NCBI RefSeq assembly: GCF_018310695.1
Contig: NZ_JAGXCY010000015.1
Coordinates: 39,641 to 103,640 of the forward strand
DNA: 64,000 nucleotides
Direction: 5' to 3'
Origin: Paenibacillus sp. Marseille-Q4541
GTDB lineage: Bacteria > Bacillota > Bacilli > Paenibacillales > Paenibacillaceae
The notes beneath the pieces are model-generated. The model was not told the origin of the DNA. It saw only the letters and a list, made by a program, of their open reading frames with translations, and did not search any database. The stretch's first letter is position 1; every line of letters begins with the position of its first letter. Below are positions 16,592-23,950 of the stretch, piece after piece. Position numbers and translations under genes: made by a program.

Positions 16592-17565
16592 CGTACTTTC
16601 TCTTATGTTTAAATGAATATAATATAACTTAAACCATTATAGAACGCATGTTCTATAATGTAAATATATTCAAATTATTTATTGCGCTATCCTTCACGCT
16701 AGTTTAGTACCTAGCCAATCAAAATTAGATATCCATCAAATCAGCAATCGTACCAACTTCTTATCCTCGACCTGGACAAGAAATTGTAACAATTAGGACG
16801 TTATTTCGTTGTTAAACGTATTTGAATTGGTCACGATATACTGTTCGTTGATTATTGGATCGCCGCTAACTTTTATATTAAACAAGGAATTGTAGCCCAT
16901 TCCCTTCCTTGGAGAGTAACTTGCCATTTTGTTAACCGTTAGATATACTAACCACCTCATCACATTCGCAAAATTTTTAGTCGTTATTTGTGGTAGACTG
17001 CTGCTTAACGGAAATATCAGTGAAAAAATATACGTTTATATAAAAATTTTTCTTGCTCAATAATCCCAAGCCTGCTACTATGAAGAAGCATGATTTTGGA
17101 AAGCGAATATTCAACTCCTATTTAGGATCTTTCCAAGCAGATAATCTTTGACCACTTCCTTAAGGAAGTCAAGGCCATACGGACAGCCGGGTCAAATGCC
17201 GATTGGCAACTTTCGTTGCCTTATTGATTGAGTTAAAAGCTCAAATTTTATAAGTTGGTTACTTTACAACCAGTGCATATGCACACAACTTGTGAAACGG
17301 TCAATAAGAGTGGTAAAAGTAATTATTTGCTATATAGACTCTGATCCTAACATCGTATATTTGAATATTAAGAGCCTTTCCATGAAACGATGAGTTTTAT
17401 GATTGACTGACGATCACGCAAGTGGTTTGTCCCGTCATGTTTATTGGAACTTTCTTATTATTTGACTATATGGAAGCAAGTGTGATGCGCATGGTGCGTG
17501 TTTCGCTTGCTTTTTTTGTTGCCGTTTTACATAAAAAAAATTAATTTGGAATAGGAGATTGAAAA
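16592..17565. other. Long gene-free region: repeat debris and structured leader of the polyamine operon
   Basis: Almost one kilobase without a gene. A family-2-like fragment lies near 16747-16793 (TTCTTATCCTCGACCTGGACAAGAAATTG), and a CTAGTTTAGTACC family-1-like piece near 16690. Between about 17090 and 17240 there are strong local palindromes (CTTCCTTAAGGAAG; GGCAAC-TTTC-GTTGCC) separated by ACGGACAGCCGGGTCAAATGCCG, suggesting a folded RNA. Near 17470-17520 a GCAAG...CTTGC hairpin with TTTTTTT looks like a terminator just before the operon. No known riboswitch consensus was matched in full. Confidence 0.45.
17471..17516 (+). terminator. Terminator-like hairpin in the leader of the carboxynorspermidine operon
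   Basis: AAGCAAG...CGCTTGC followed by seven T, ending about 50 bases before the ATG at 17566. It could end an upstream transcript or act as an attenuator of this operon. Confidence 0.5.
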
Positions 17566-18804
17566 ATGGGAAAAGCACTAATCATTGGCGCCGGCGGCGT
17601 AGCTTCTGTATCAATTCACAAATGCGTTCAAAACAGCGAGGTATTCGAAGAAATCTGCATCGCTAGCCGTACGAAGTCCAAATGCGATGAGCTAAAAGCA
17701 AAATTGGACGGTGGCAAAACCAAAATTACGACCGCACAGGTCGATGCAGACAACGTAGACGAGTTGATTGCTCTGATTAACGAAGTCAAACCGGATATCG
17801 TCATGAACCTGGCTCTGCCTTACCAAGATTTGACGATCATGGATGCTTGCCTGGCCACCAAAACGAACTACATGGATACAGCTAACTATGAGCCGGAAGA
17901 TACGGCGAAATTCGAATACAAATGGCAATGGGATTACCGCGAACGTTTTGAAAAAGCTGGAATCACAGCTCTTTTGGGAAGCGGATTTGACCCAGGCGTA
18001 ACGGGTGTATTTTCCGCCTATGCGCTGAAACACTATTTTGACGAAATTGAATATATCGACATTCTGGATTGCAACGGCGGGGATCACGGCTATCCTTTCG
18101 CAACCAACTTCAACCCGGAAATCAATATCCGCGAAGTGTCCGCTAATGGACGCTACTGGGAAAACGGACAATGGATCGAAACGAAACCGATGGAAATCAA
18201 ACGTGAGTATAACTTCGCTGAAGTCGGCCAAAAGGACATGTACCTTCTGTATCATGAAGAGCTTGAATCCCTTGCGCAAAACATGCCTGGACTGAAACGT
18301 ATCCGTTTCTTCATGACTTTCGGTCAAAGCTACATCATGCACTTAAAAGCACTTGAAAACGTAGGAATGACCTCCATCGAACCGATCGAATTTGAAGGAA
18401 AACAAATCATTCCGCTTCAATTCCTAAAGGCTGTGCTCCCGGACCCTGCTTCCCTCGGACCACGTACGGTGGGCAAGACGAACATCGGCTGTATCTTCAA
18501 AGGGAAAAAAGACGGCCAAGATAAGACTTACTATGTCTACAATGTGTGCGACCATCAAGAGTGTTATAAAGAAGTGGGCTCCCAAGCCATCTCCTATACA
18601 ACCGGCGTGCCTGCCATGATCGGCGCGGCAATGGTCATGACCGGCAAATGGAATAAACCGGGCGTATTCAATATCGAAGAGTTCGATCCGGATCCATTCA
18701 TGGAAGAGCTAAACAAATGGGGACTTCCATGGGTAGAAGACTTCAATCCGGTGCTGGTTGACGCATTGCCTGAGGAAGCAAAACAGACGGAGGTCGTTCG
18801 CTAA
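17566..18804 (+). CDS. Carboxynorspermidine synthase (saccharopine dehydrogenase family)
   Basis: A 412-residue NADPH-dependent enzyme that reductively joins aspartate semialdehyde with a diamine to give carboxy(nor)spermidine, in the alternative polyamine route. The N-terminal Rossmann motif is ALIIGAGGVASVSIHKC; family stretches include VMNLALPYQDLTIMDACL, YMDTANYEP, and FDPGVTGVFSAYA. The function is supported by the directly following decarboxylase gene. AATAGGAGATTGAAAA precedes the ATG. The two genes form an operon on the plus strand, inside an otherwise minus-strand region. Confidence 0.9.
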   Translation: MGKALIIGAGGVASVSIHKCVQNSEVFEEICIASRTKSKCDELKAKLDGGKTKITTAQVDADNVDELIALINEVKPDIVMNLALPYQDLTIMDACLATKTNYMDTANYEPEDTAKFEYKWQWDYRERFEKAGITALLGSGFDPGVTGVFSAYALKHYFDEIEYIDILDCNGGDHGYPFATNFNPEINIREVSANGRYWENGQWIETKPMEIKREYNFAEVGQKDMYLLYHEELESLAQNMPGLKRIRFFMTFGQSYIMHLKALENVGMTSIEPIEFEGKQIIPLQFLKAVLPDPASLGPRTVGKTNIGCIFKGKKDGQDKTYYVYNVCDHQECYKEVGSQAISYTTGVPAMIGAAMVMTGKWNKPGVFNIEEFDPDPFMEELNKWGLPWVEDFNPVLVDALPEEAKQTEVVR

Positions 18805-18805
18805 T

Positions 18806-19933
18806 ATGCGGTTTGAGGAATTGCCGACACCTTGTTTTGTAGTCGATGAAGCGCTCATCGAAAAAAACCTGAAAATTCTGAATGGCGTCATGCAGCGTAC
18901 GGGAGCCAAGATTGTACTGGCACAAAAAGCTTTTTCCATGACCGCCATGTATCCCCTTATCGGACAATACTTGAGCGGCACGACAGCGAGTGGTTTATTC
19001 GAAGCACGGCTGGGTCACGAAGAAATGGGTAAAGAAAATCACGTCTTTGCCCCTGCCTATCGTGAAGATGAAATCGACGAGATTGTTTCCATTTGCGACC
19101 ATATCATCTTTAATTCCTTCTCCCAGCTGGAAAAGTTTAAAGGGAAAGCCATTAAAGCCGGCAATAAGATAGGCCTTCGCATCAACCCGGAATGTTCAAC
19201 GCAAGTAGGACATGAAATCTATGATCCCTGCTCACCTGGGTCCAGATTCGGTGTGAAACGGGAGGATTTCGAGACGGAACTACTGGAAGGCGTTACGGGA
19301 CTGCACTTCCATACCCTTTGTCAACAGAACTCGGACGATTTAGAGACCACGCTGAATGCAGTCGAAGAAAAGTTCGGCCCATGGTTGCCGCAGATGGAAT
19401 GGATCAATTTCGGTGGCGGTCACCATATCACAAGAGACGACTATGATATTCCAAGACTCGAAGCTTGCATTTCGCGAATGCAGGATAAATACGGCTTGGA
19501 AGTCTACCTTGAACCCGGAGAAGCCATCGCGCTCAATGCGGGCTATATGGTCACCTCCGTACTGGATATCCATAAGAACGGCATCGAGATTGCGATTGTG
19601 GACACGTCGGCAACCTGTCATATGCCGGATGTTCTAGAAATGCCGTATCGTCCGCCACTTGTTGGTTCGGGCGAAGCCGGGGAGAAGTCATTCACCTATC
19701 GGCTTGGGGGTCCGACATGCCTTACTGGCGATGTCATCGGAGACTATTCCTTCGATCAGCCCCTGAAGATCGGTGACAGATTGGTGTTCGAAGACATGGC
19801 GATTTACTCCATGGTCAAAACTAACACCTTCAACGGAATGCCGCTGCCAGCGATCGCCGTTCAGGAGAAAGACGGTAATTGCCGAATCGTGCGCGAGTTT
19901 GGCTATCAGGATTTTAAGATGAGACTAGCTTAA
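18806..19933 (+). CDS. nspC: Carboxynorspermidine decarboxylase
   Basis: PLP-dependent decarboxylase of 375 residues (alanine-racemase-fold, ornithine/DAP decarboxylase group) that removes CO2 from carboxy(nor)spermidine. The PLP lysine is in KIVLAQKAFSMTAMYPLI near residue 40; further landmarks are GLHFHTLCQQN, INFGGGHHITRDDYD, VYLEPGEAIAL, and LGGPTCLTGDVIGDY, with the Cys of the second active-site part. The start at 18806 is one base after the stop of the synthase gene, and GGAGGT lies within the end of that gene, so the pair is translationally coupled. Confidence 0.93.
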   Translation: MRFEELPTPCFVVDEALIEKNLKILNGVMQRTGAKIVLAQKAFSMTAMYPLIGQYLSGTTASGLFEARLGHEEMGKENHVFAPAYREDEIDEIVSICDHIIFNSFSQLEKFKGKAIKAGNKIGLRINPECSTQVGHEIYDPCSPGSRFGVKREDFETELLEGVTGLHFHTLCQQNSDDLETTLNAVEEKFGPWLPQMEWINFGGGHHITRDDYDIPRLEACISRMQDKYGLEVYLEPGEAIALNAGYMVTSVLDIHKNGIEIAIVDTSATCHMPDVLEMPYRPPLVGSGEAGEKSFTYRLGGPTCLTGDVIGDYSFDQPLKIGDRLVFEDMAIYSMVKTNTFNGMPLPAIAVQEKDGNCRIVREFGYQDFKMRLA

Positions 19934-19934
19934 T

Positions 19935-19986
19935 AAATAAAAAGCCTTAACCCTATATATCAGGGTTAAGGCTTTTTATTTATTTT
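19935..19986 (+). terminator. Strong intrinsic terminator of the carboxynorspermidine operon
   Basis: A perfect 20-bp stem (AAATAAAAAGCCTTAACCCT and its complement) around a seven-base loop, then a T-rich tract. Works in both directions. Confidence 0.9.
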
Positions 19987-20028
19987 TGCCGTCACTTATG
20001 TATGGTTCAGCGTGTTTGATTTTCAGCC

Positions 20029-20140
20029 ACCCTGCCGTTAGCTTAGATAGTTTAGGTTATCTGAATAATTTCGCCATTTATTCGATAGAAAAAGCAGTCG
20101 ATCATGACTGATCGACTCCATTCAACTATCGTTTCTCTTA
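20029..20140 (-). repeat. Family-1 structured repeat, copy J
   Basis: Minus strand: GGATAAGAGAAACGATAGTTGAAT, then AGTCGATCA-GTCA-TGATCGACT followed by GCTTTTTC (terminator), a longer spacer, then CTATCTAAGCTAACGGCAGGG. The TAA stop of the adjacent membrane-protein gene lies within the first core, at the same relative place as the fabZ stop in copy C. Confidence 0.78.
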
Positions 20141-20458
20141 TCCTTTATAACTTTCTCTCCTCTTGGATATAAGTACGTATGAAATTGAGTGGGCTCCATG
20201 TATTAATACTAGAATTCCCCATAAGAGAGTTACTCCATTCAATTGGTTGCTTTTGTGAATTAAGACGAAATCTAAAAATGAGTTTAGGTTAAATAAAATC
20301 CACTCACCCATAGGGTTAAGTTTAAAGGCATGCCATGTATCGTAATCATCAAAGACAAAAAATAATAGCTGTGCAAGTGCAAAAATACATAAATGCATAT
20401 ACCAAGCAATAAGAGTTCTGCTCAATAGACAGGATGGTTTTCCATTTCCTACTGGCAT
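20138..20458 (-). CDS. Small membrane protein of unknown function
   Basis: A 106-residue protein with about three hydrophobic segments (IAWYMHLCIFALAQLLFFVF, EWILFNLNSFLDFVLI, VTLLWGILVLIHGAHSISYVL). Not recognised. GGGGG at modest spacing precedes the ATG. The stop codon is inside family-1 repeat copy J, as for other genes in the array. It is downstream of, and in the same direction as, the ABC transporter operon, separated by 65 bases. Confidence 0.65.
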   Translation of the reverse strand: MPVGNGKPSCLLSRTLIAWYMHLCIFALAQLLFFVFDDYDTWHAFKLNPMGEWILFNLNSFLDFVLIHKSNQLNGVTLLWGILVLIHGAHSISYVLISKRRESYKG

Positions 20459-20523
20459 TTTATTCCCCCAATCCTTTTTAATTTTACTAGAAACTGTACA
20501 TTGCCCTCAGAAACAAATAAGGC

Positions 20524-21150
20524 CTATAAATCCTTTCTGGTAAACAGGTATTTGGTTAAGTAATAAGAAGCCACAAATACCAAAAAAATACCCATTAAAA
20601 CAAGAAATAAAGTTTGATCTCCGTTCACCTCTTTCTTGCTCATCATATCTAAGAAGATCGCTACAGGTTGTGCGAGAATTATAATGGAGATCATAAATAC
20701 TGCATTAATAATACCGGCTCCTTTTTTACTAAACGCATAAAAAAGAGGCATGTAGATTGAAATTAATACAAGTAGTAGTCCTATTGAAATTAGGATATCC
20801 ATGATCCCATATTCCGGCTTATTTAGCTGTGGGAACATAAGCTCAACAAGCCAGTGAATTCCGTAAGACGTAAGAACTCCGAAAAGGGTATATAAGATGG
20901 TGGTAATGTATTTGGCCAGCACAATATGTCCACGGCTAATCGGCAGCGTTACCAAAAAATTATGGTTATAGTTTTTAATATCGGTCATCGTTGCGAGGAG
21001 TATTGAGCCAAAAGCCGTATAGATACCTACAAAATAAATAGACATTTCACTTTTGGGGATAAAAGTGACACTGAATACAACGAGATAAAGTAGGATCGTC
21101 CTTAGGGAGCTTTTTAAAACGATGAAATCTTTCCTAAGCAAGTTAAGCAT
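20524..21150 (-). CDS. ABC-2 type transporter permease
   Basis: A 208-residue integral membrane protein with six hydrophobic segments, of the ABC-2 permease kind often found with GntR-controlled transporters of the Ytr/Pmt type. Landmarks: LRKDFIVLKSSLRTILLYLVVF at the N-terminus, LVTLPISRGHIVLAKY, and a final YYLTKYLFTRKDL. Its first codons overlap the end of the ATPase gene by eight bases. The transported substrate is not evident; homologous systems respond to membrane-active peptides or cell-wall antibiotics. Confidence 0.85.
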   Translation of the reverse strand: MLNLLRKDFIVLKSSLRTILLYLVVFSVTFIPKSEMSIYFVGIYTAFGSILLATMTDIKNYNHNFLVTLPISRGHIVLAKYITTILYTLFGVLTSYGIHWLVELMFPQLNKPEYGIMDILISIGLLLVLISIYMPLFYAFSKKGAGIINAVFMISIIILAQPVAIFLDMMSKKEVNGDQTLFLVLMGIFLVFVASYYLTKYLFTRKDL

Positions 21151-22009
21151 TCATTCGTCCTCCCTTTGTAGTAAAATACATGATGTCCTCTAGAGTTGGT
21201 TTTTCTAAAAGAGCATAATCCCCAAATAATTGAGTCACCTGGTCGCTTGTATCTACTAATCCCTCAAAACCAAGTGGTGTCTCTCGAATCCCGATAAATT
21301 CATTTCGTATATCCGAATCAAGTAGCTGTAAATCACCCTTTACGATTGTATATCGTTCAAATATATTTTCTCTTGTATCATTGAATACAATTTTTCCGCG
21401 ATTGATGAAAGTAATGTAATCAGCAATACGATCCAGATCCGTCACGATATGCGTGGAGAAGATAATTGAATTTTGCTCATCCTGCATCATATCTGCAAGC
21501 AAATACAACAGTTCCCTCCTGAATACCGGATCCAGTCCAGAAGTCGGCTCATCCATAATAAGTAACTCCGCTTCATGTGATAAAGCTAAAGCAAGAGAAA
21601 ATTTAATTTTCATACCCTTGGATAAGTCCTCAATCTTCTTCTTGGGAGACAATTCAAATTGATCAAGATAGCTGTTAAACTTTTGATCGTTCCATTTCTT
21701 ATAGAATGGTGCGATCATCTTCTTCGTATCCCCAATCGTAAGATGCTCATAATAGAAGCAATCATCCGATACAATACCTACACGTTGCTTAATTTCAACT
21801 TCATGATTTGGCATTTCAAGACCGAATATCTTTACATTCCCGGAATCTGGTCGAATCATGCCAAGCATCATCTTAATCAAGGTGCTTTTCCCAACTCCAT
21901 TTGGACCTATAATCCCGGTAATATACCCCCTTTTTACCTCTAAGGAAACATTATCGACAGTAAATTGAGGGTAAGTCTTTGAAAGATTACTTAATTCTAT
22001 TACATTCAC
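21143..22009 (-). CDS. ABC transporter ATP-binding protein
   Basis: ATPase of 288 residues. Walker A is GIIGPNGVGKSTLIKMM, the signature is IEDLSKGMKIKFSLALALS (a degenerate SKGM form), and Walker B is AELLIMDEPTSGLDP with a following histidine switch, FSTHIVTDLD. It overlaps the upstream GntR gene by four bases and the downstream permease by eight, so all three genes are translated as one operon. Together with the permease it makes a dimeric exporter of unknown substrate. Confidence 0.93.
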   Translation of the reverse strand: MNVIELSNLSKTYPQFTVDNVSLEVKRGYITGIIGPNGVGKSTLIKMMLGMIRPDSGNVKIFGLEMPNHEVEIKQRVGIVSDDCFYYEHLTIGDTKKMIAPFYKKWNDQKFNSYLDQFELSPKKKIEDLSKGMKIKFSLALALSHEAELLIMDEPTSGLDPVFRRELLYLLADMMQDEQNSIIFSTHIVTDLDRIADYITFINRGKIVFNDTRENIFERYTIVKGDLQLLDSDIRNEFIGIRETPLGFEGLVDTSDQVTQLFGDYALLEKPTLEDIMYFTTKGGRMNA

Positions 22010-22389
22010 TGTGTTTGTTCCTCCTCAAATAGCAAAGTCAGATGATCTATTAAATCTTGATGACTCATGCTTAATTCCTTACTTTCTTGAATAATCTCAA
22101 TCATTTTTCCTTCAAGTCGCTTCATGCGCTGCTCCCGAATGAAATCTTTATTTGCACCAGATACGAAACATCCCTTACCAACAACGGAGTCGATTAGCTT
22201 CTCCTTTTCAAGCTCTTCATAAGCTCGCTTGGTTGTTATTACACTAACCTGCAAGTCCTTAGCAAGCTGTCTAATTGAGGGAAGGCTATCTCCTGCACTC
22301 AGTTCTCCACTTAGGATGCTCTGTCTAATTTGGTTCATAATTTGCACGTAAATCGGATCGCTTGATGCATTGGTAATTATAATTTTGAT
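22006..22389 (-). CDS. GntR/YtrA-type repressor, apparent ATC start
   Basis: Short GntR-family regulator of the YtrA type. The winged-helix core reads DPIYVQIMNQIRQSILSGEL, PSIRQLAKDLQVSVITTKRAYEELEKEKLIDSVVGKGCFV. The first ATG (22347) would cut off the start of the DNA-binding domain. In frame upstream, the family-like residues KIIITNASSDPIYVQ are encoded, and the codon seven bases after GAGGTG is ATC at 22389; an in-frame stop lies just above. I therefore propose ATC (or the ATT two codons later) as initiation codon. The operon is probably autoregulated through the inverted repeat at 22414-22436. Confidence 0.8.
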   Translation of the reverse strand: MKIIITNASSDPIYVQIMNQIRQSILSGELSAGDSLPSIRQLAKDLQVSVITTKRAYEELEKEKLIDSVVGKGCFVSGANKDFIREQRMKRLEGKMIEIIQESKELSMSHQDLIDHLTLLFEEEQTQ

Positions 22390-22413
22390 GTTCGCTCACC
22401 TCTTAACATAATA

Positions 22414-22436
22414 GTGTATATATATACTATATACAC
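22414..22436. promoter_or_regulatory. Inverted repeat, likely operator of the GntR-ABC operon
   Basis: Perfect 9-bp arms GTGTATATA and TATATACAC separated by five bases, about 25 bases upstream of the GntR coding start, where a YtrA-type repressor would be expected to bind. The AT-rich arms may overlap the -10 region. Confidence 0.6.
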
Positions 22437-22692
22437 CTTGGACGGTTATGTGTCAATTCTACACGTAATTATTTTCAATTACTCCTAGTTTTGAATAACG
22501 TAGCAAGCAAAGTTTTTCTGCGTTCGATAACAATGCTATATTGCATAGAACAGTATTTTTGAAGTAATGTCTGCATTCTAATTGGATAAGTATTGTACGA
22601 CGCTGACCATCAACCATCAAACCAAAGTCCATTGCATTCAGACGGACCGGACGTTAAGATTCTAGTAAATACATTTACTAGGAGAGTCACTC
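22437..22692. other. Divergent intergenic region
   Basis: Separates the GntR operon and the plus-strand esterase. Beyond the operator listed separately I see no further structure. A strong ribosome site (AGGAGAGTCACTC) lies at its right end before 22693. Confidence 0.4.
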
Positions 22693-23529
22693 ATGACGAT
22701 TAGCGTTCCTTTGCCTTGGAGAGAAGTTCTTACAGACGAGGCCACTCACACCATTACTGGCGATGTCTGGATTATCGACGCATTCCCGATCCCGAAGCTG
22801 CAGACGGAGCGTAGAGTTTGGATTTATTTGCCGAGGAGCTATAACAAAGGGGATCGGAGCTACCCGGTCTTCTATATGCATGATGGACAGAATGTATTCA
22901 ATCAAGCGACGTCCTGGGGAACTGAGTGGGGCGTCGACGAAACGTTGGAGCAGATGACGCTAGAGGATCCCGCGCTTGAGGCAATTGTGGTCGCTATTGA
23001 TCATGGAGGCGACGAACGCAACAATGAATATAACTTCACAATTAACGCAGAATATGGCTTCGGTGGCAAAGGAGAGGCGTACGCCGAGTTCCTGGCGGAG
23101 ACGCTCAAACCTTATATCGACAGCCACTACCGGACGCTTCCTGAACCGGAGCATACGATAATTGCCGGAAGCTCGTTCGGCGCCTATGTTTCGCTGTTTA
23201 CCGCCATTCGCTATCCGGATTGTTTTGGCCGTGTGGGTGGGATTTCCTTCGTTATGTGGCACGACAACGGTGCGATCATTCAATTGATCCAGCAGTCTGT
23301 TCTTTCCCCAGGGTTGCGCGTCTACCTAAGCATCGGAGAACTAGAAACCGACAATCCTGACTTTAATCAGACTGCCTACGAGCACGTTGCACTGGCCCGC
23401 GAGACGATAATAGCATCAGGGGTCCCGGAGAGCCGCATTCGATTTGATGTTGTTACCGGCGGAACGCACCACGAATCCACGTGGAGCCCACTGTTCCCCG
23501 AGGTACACCGGTGGCTGCTCCAGCCATAA
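22693..23529 (+). CDS. Esterase-D/enterochelin-esterase-like hydrolase
   Basis: A 278-residue alpha/beta hydrolase of the putative-esterase family. Family landmarks: RRVWIYLPRSYNK, YPVFYMHDGQNVFN, the nucleophile elbow IIAGSSFGAYVSLF, and GGTHHESTWSPLFPE with the catalytic His. There is no signal peptide, so the enzyme is cytoplasmic. Substrate unknown (ester or thioester). AGGAG precedes the ATG; the gene is followed by its own terminator and is richer in GC than the region around it. Confidence 0.87.
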   Translation: MTISVPLPWREVLTDEATHTITGDVWIIDAFPIPKLQTERRVWIYLPRSYNKGDRSYPVFYMHDGQNVFNQATSWGTEWGVDETLEQMTLEDPALEAIVVAIDHGGDERNNEYNFTINAEYGFGGKGEAYAEFLAETLKPYIDSHYRTLPEPEHTIIAGSSFGAYVSLFTAIRYPDCFGRVGGISFVMWHDNGAIIQLIQQSVLSPGLRVYLSIGELETDNPDFNQTAYEHVALARETIIASGVPESRIRFDVVTGGTHHESTWSPLFPEVHRWLLQP

Positions 23530-23555
23530 AGCCTATTTACACTTACAAGATTAAT

Positions 23556-23588
23556 AAGACCCGCGCGAGGTGCGGGTCTTCTATTTTA
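23556..23588 (+). terminator. Intrinsic terminator of the esterase gene
   Basis: Arms AAGACCCGC / GCGGGTCTT around a seven-base loop, followed by CTATTTT. Confidence 0.85.
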
Positions 23589-23615
23589 ATGGAAAAGAAC
23601 TAATATTTTTTAATG

Positions 23616-23744
23616 ATGACTGAATCAGATGGGATGATAAAACGGTTAAAATACCCTCAAGTTCCCCAAAAAGTCGAATATAGTCTCACAGAGAAAGTAG
23701 AAACCTTATTGCCCGTTTTGGAAGGGTTATATGAGCGGGAGTAA
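23616..23744 (+). pseudogene. HxlR-type regulator, C-terminal remnant
   Basis: A 42-codon frame reads TESDGMIKRLKYPQVPQKVEYSLTEKVETLLPVLEGLYE, the usual wing and C-terminal helix of HxlR-family regulators (winged-helix domain ending in a 'PPKVEYSLT' motif). The N-terminal two thirds are missing and no ribosome site is present. It lies inside an otherwise gene-free stretch (23530-23950). Confidence 0.75.
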
Positions 23745-23838
23745 AGAACTTTAAATCCATTTTTTATCTCCTTTACACAACTGCCTTTCATTTTCTAAGA
23801 TTACAGGTCATTAGGATTTCCTTATAACGAAGCATATA

Positions 23839-23864
23839 AAAAGGGAGCGAAATTCGCTCCCTTC
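23839..23864 (-). terminator. Intrinsic terminator downstream of the MetE-C-like gene
   Basis: AAGGGAGCG / CGCTCCCTT arms; when read on the minus strand the hairpin is followed by TTTTTAT. It lies about 90 bases past the stop of the gene at 23951. Confidence 0.85.
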
Positions 23865-23950
23865 ACCTAATAAAATCATCTAACCTGTATAATATTCGAT
23901 AGCCTTATCCATTCCATCCCTAACTAGGTACAGCTTAAGATACAGAAAAA

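Noticed and set aside
16930..16960. CGTTAG-ATATA-CTAACC inverted pair as another family-1 copy
   Set aside because: Too short and lacks the terminator and second core; may be chance or debris.
4183..20140. Calling the family-1 repeats integron attC sites
   Set aside because: The outer cores read CTAACGGG / CGTTAG and do not match RYYYAAC and GTTRRRY consistently, conservation stops at GGCAG and not at a GTT triplet, and no IntI is present. Only the architecture is similar.
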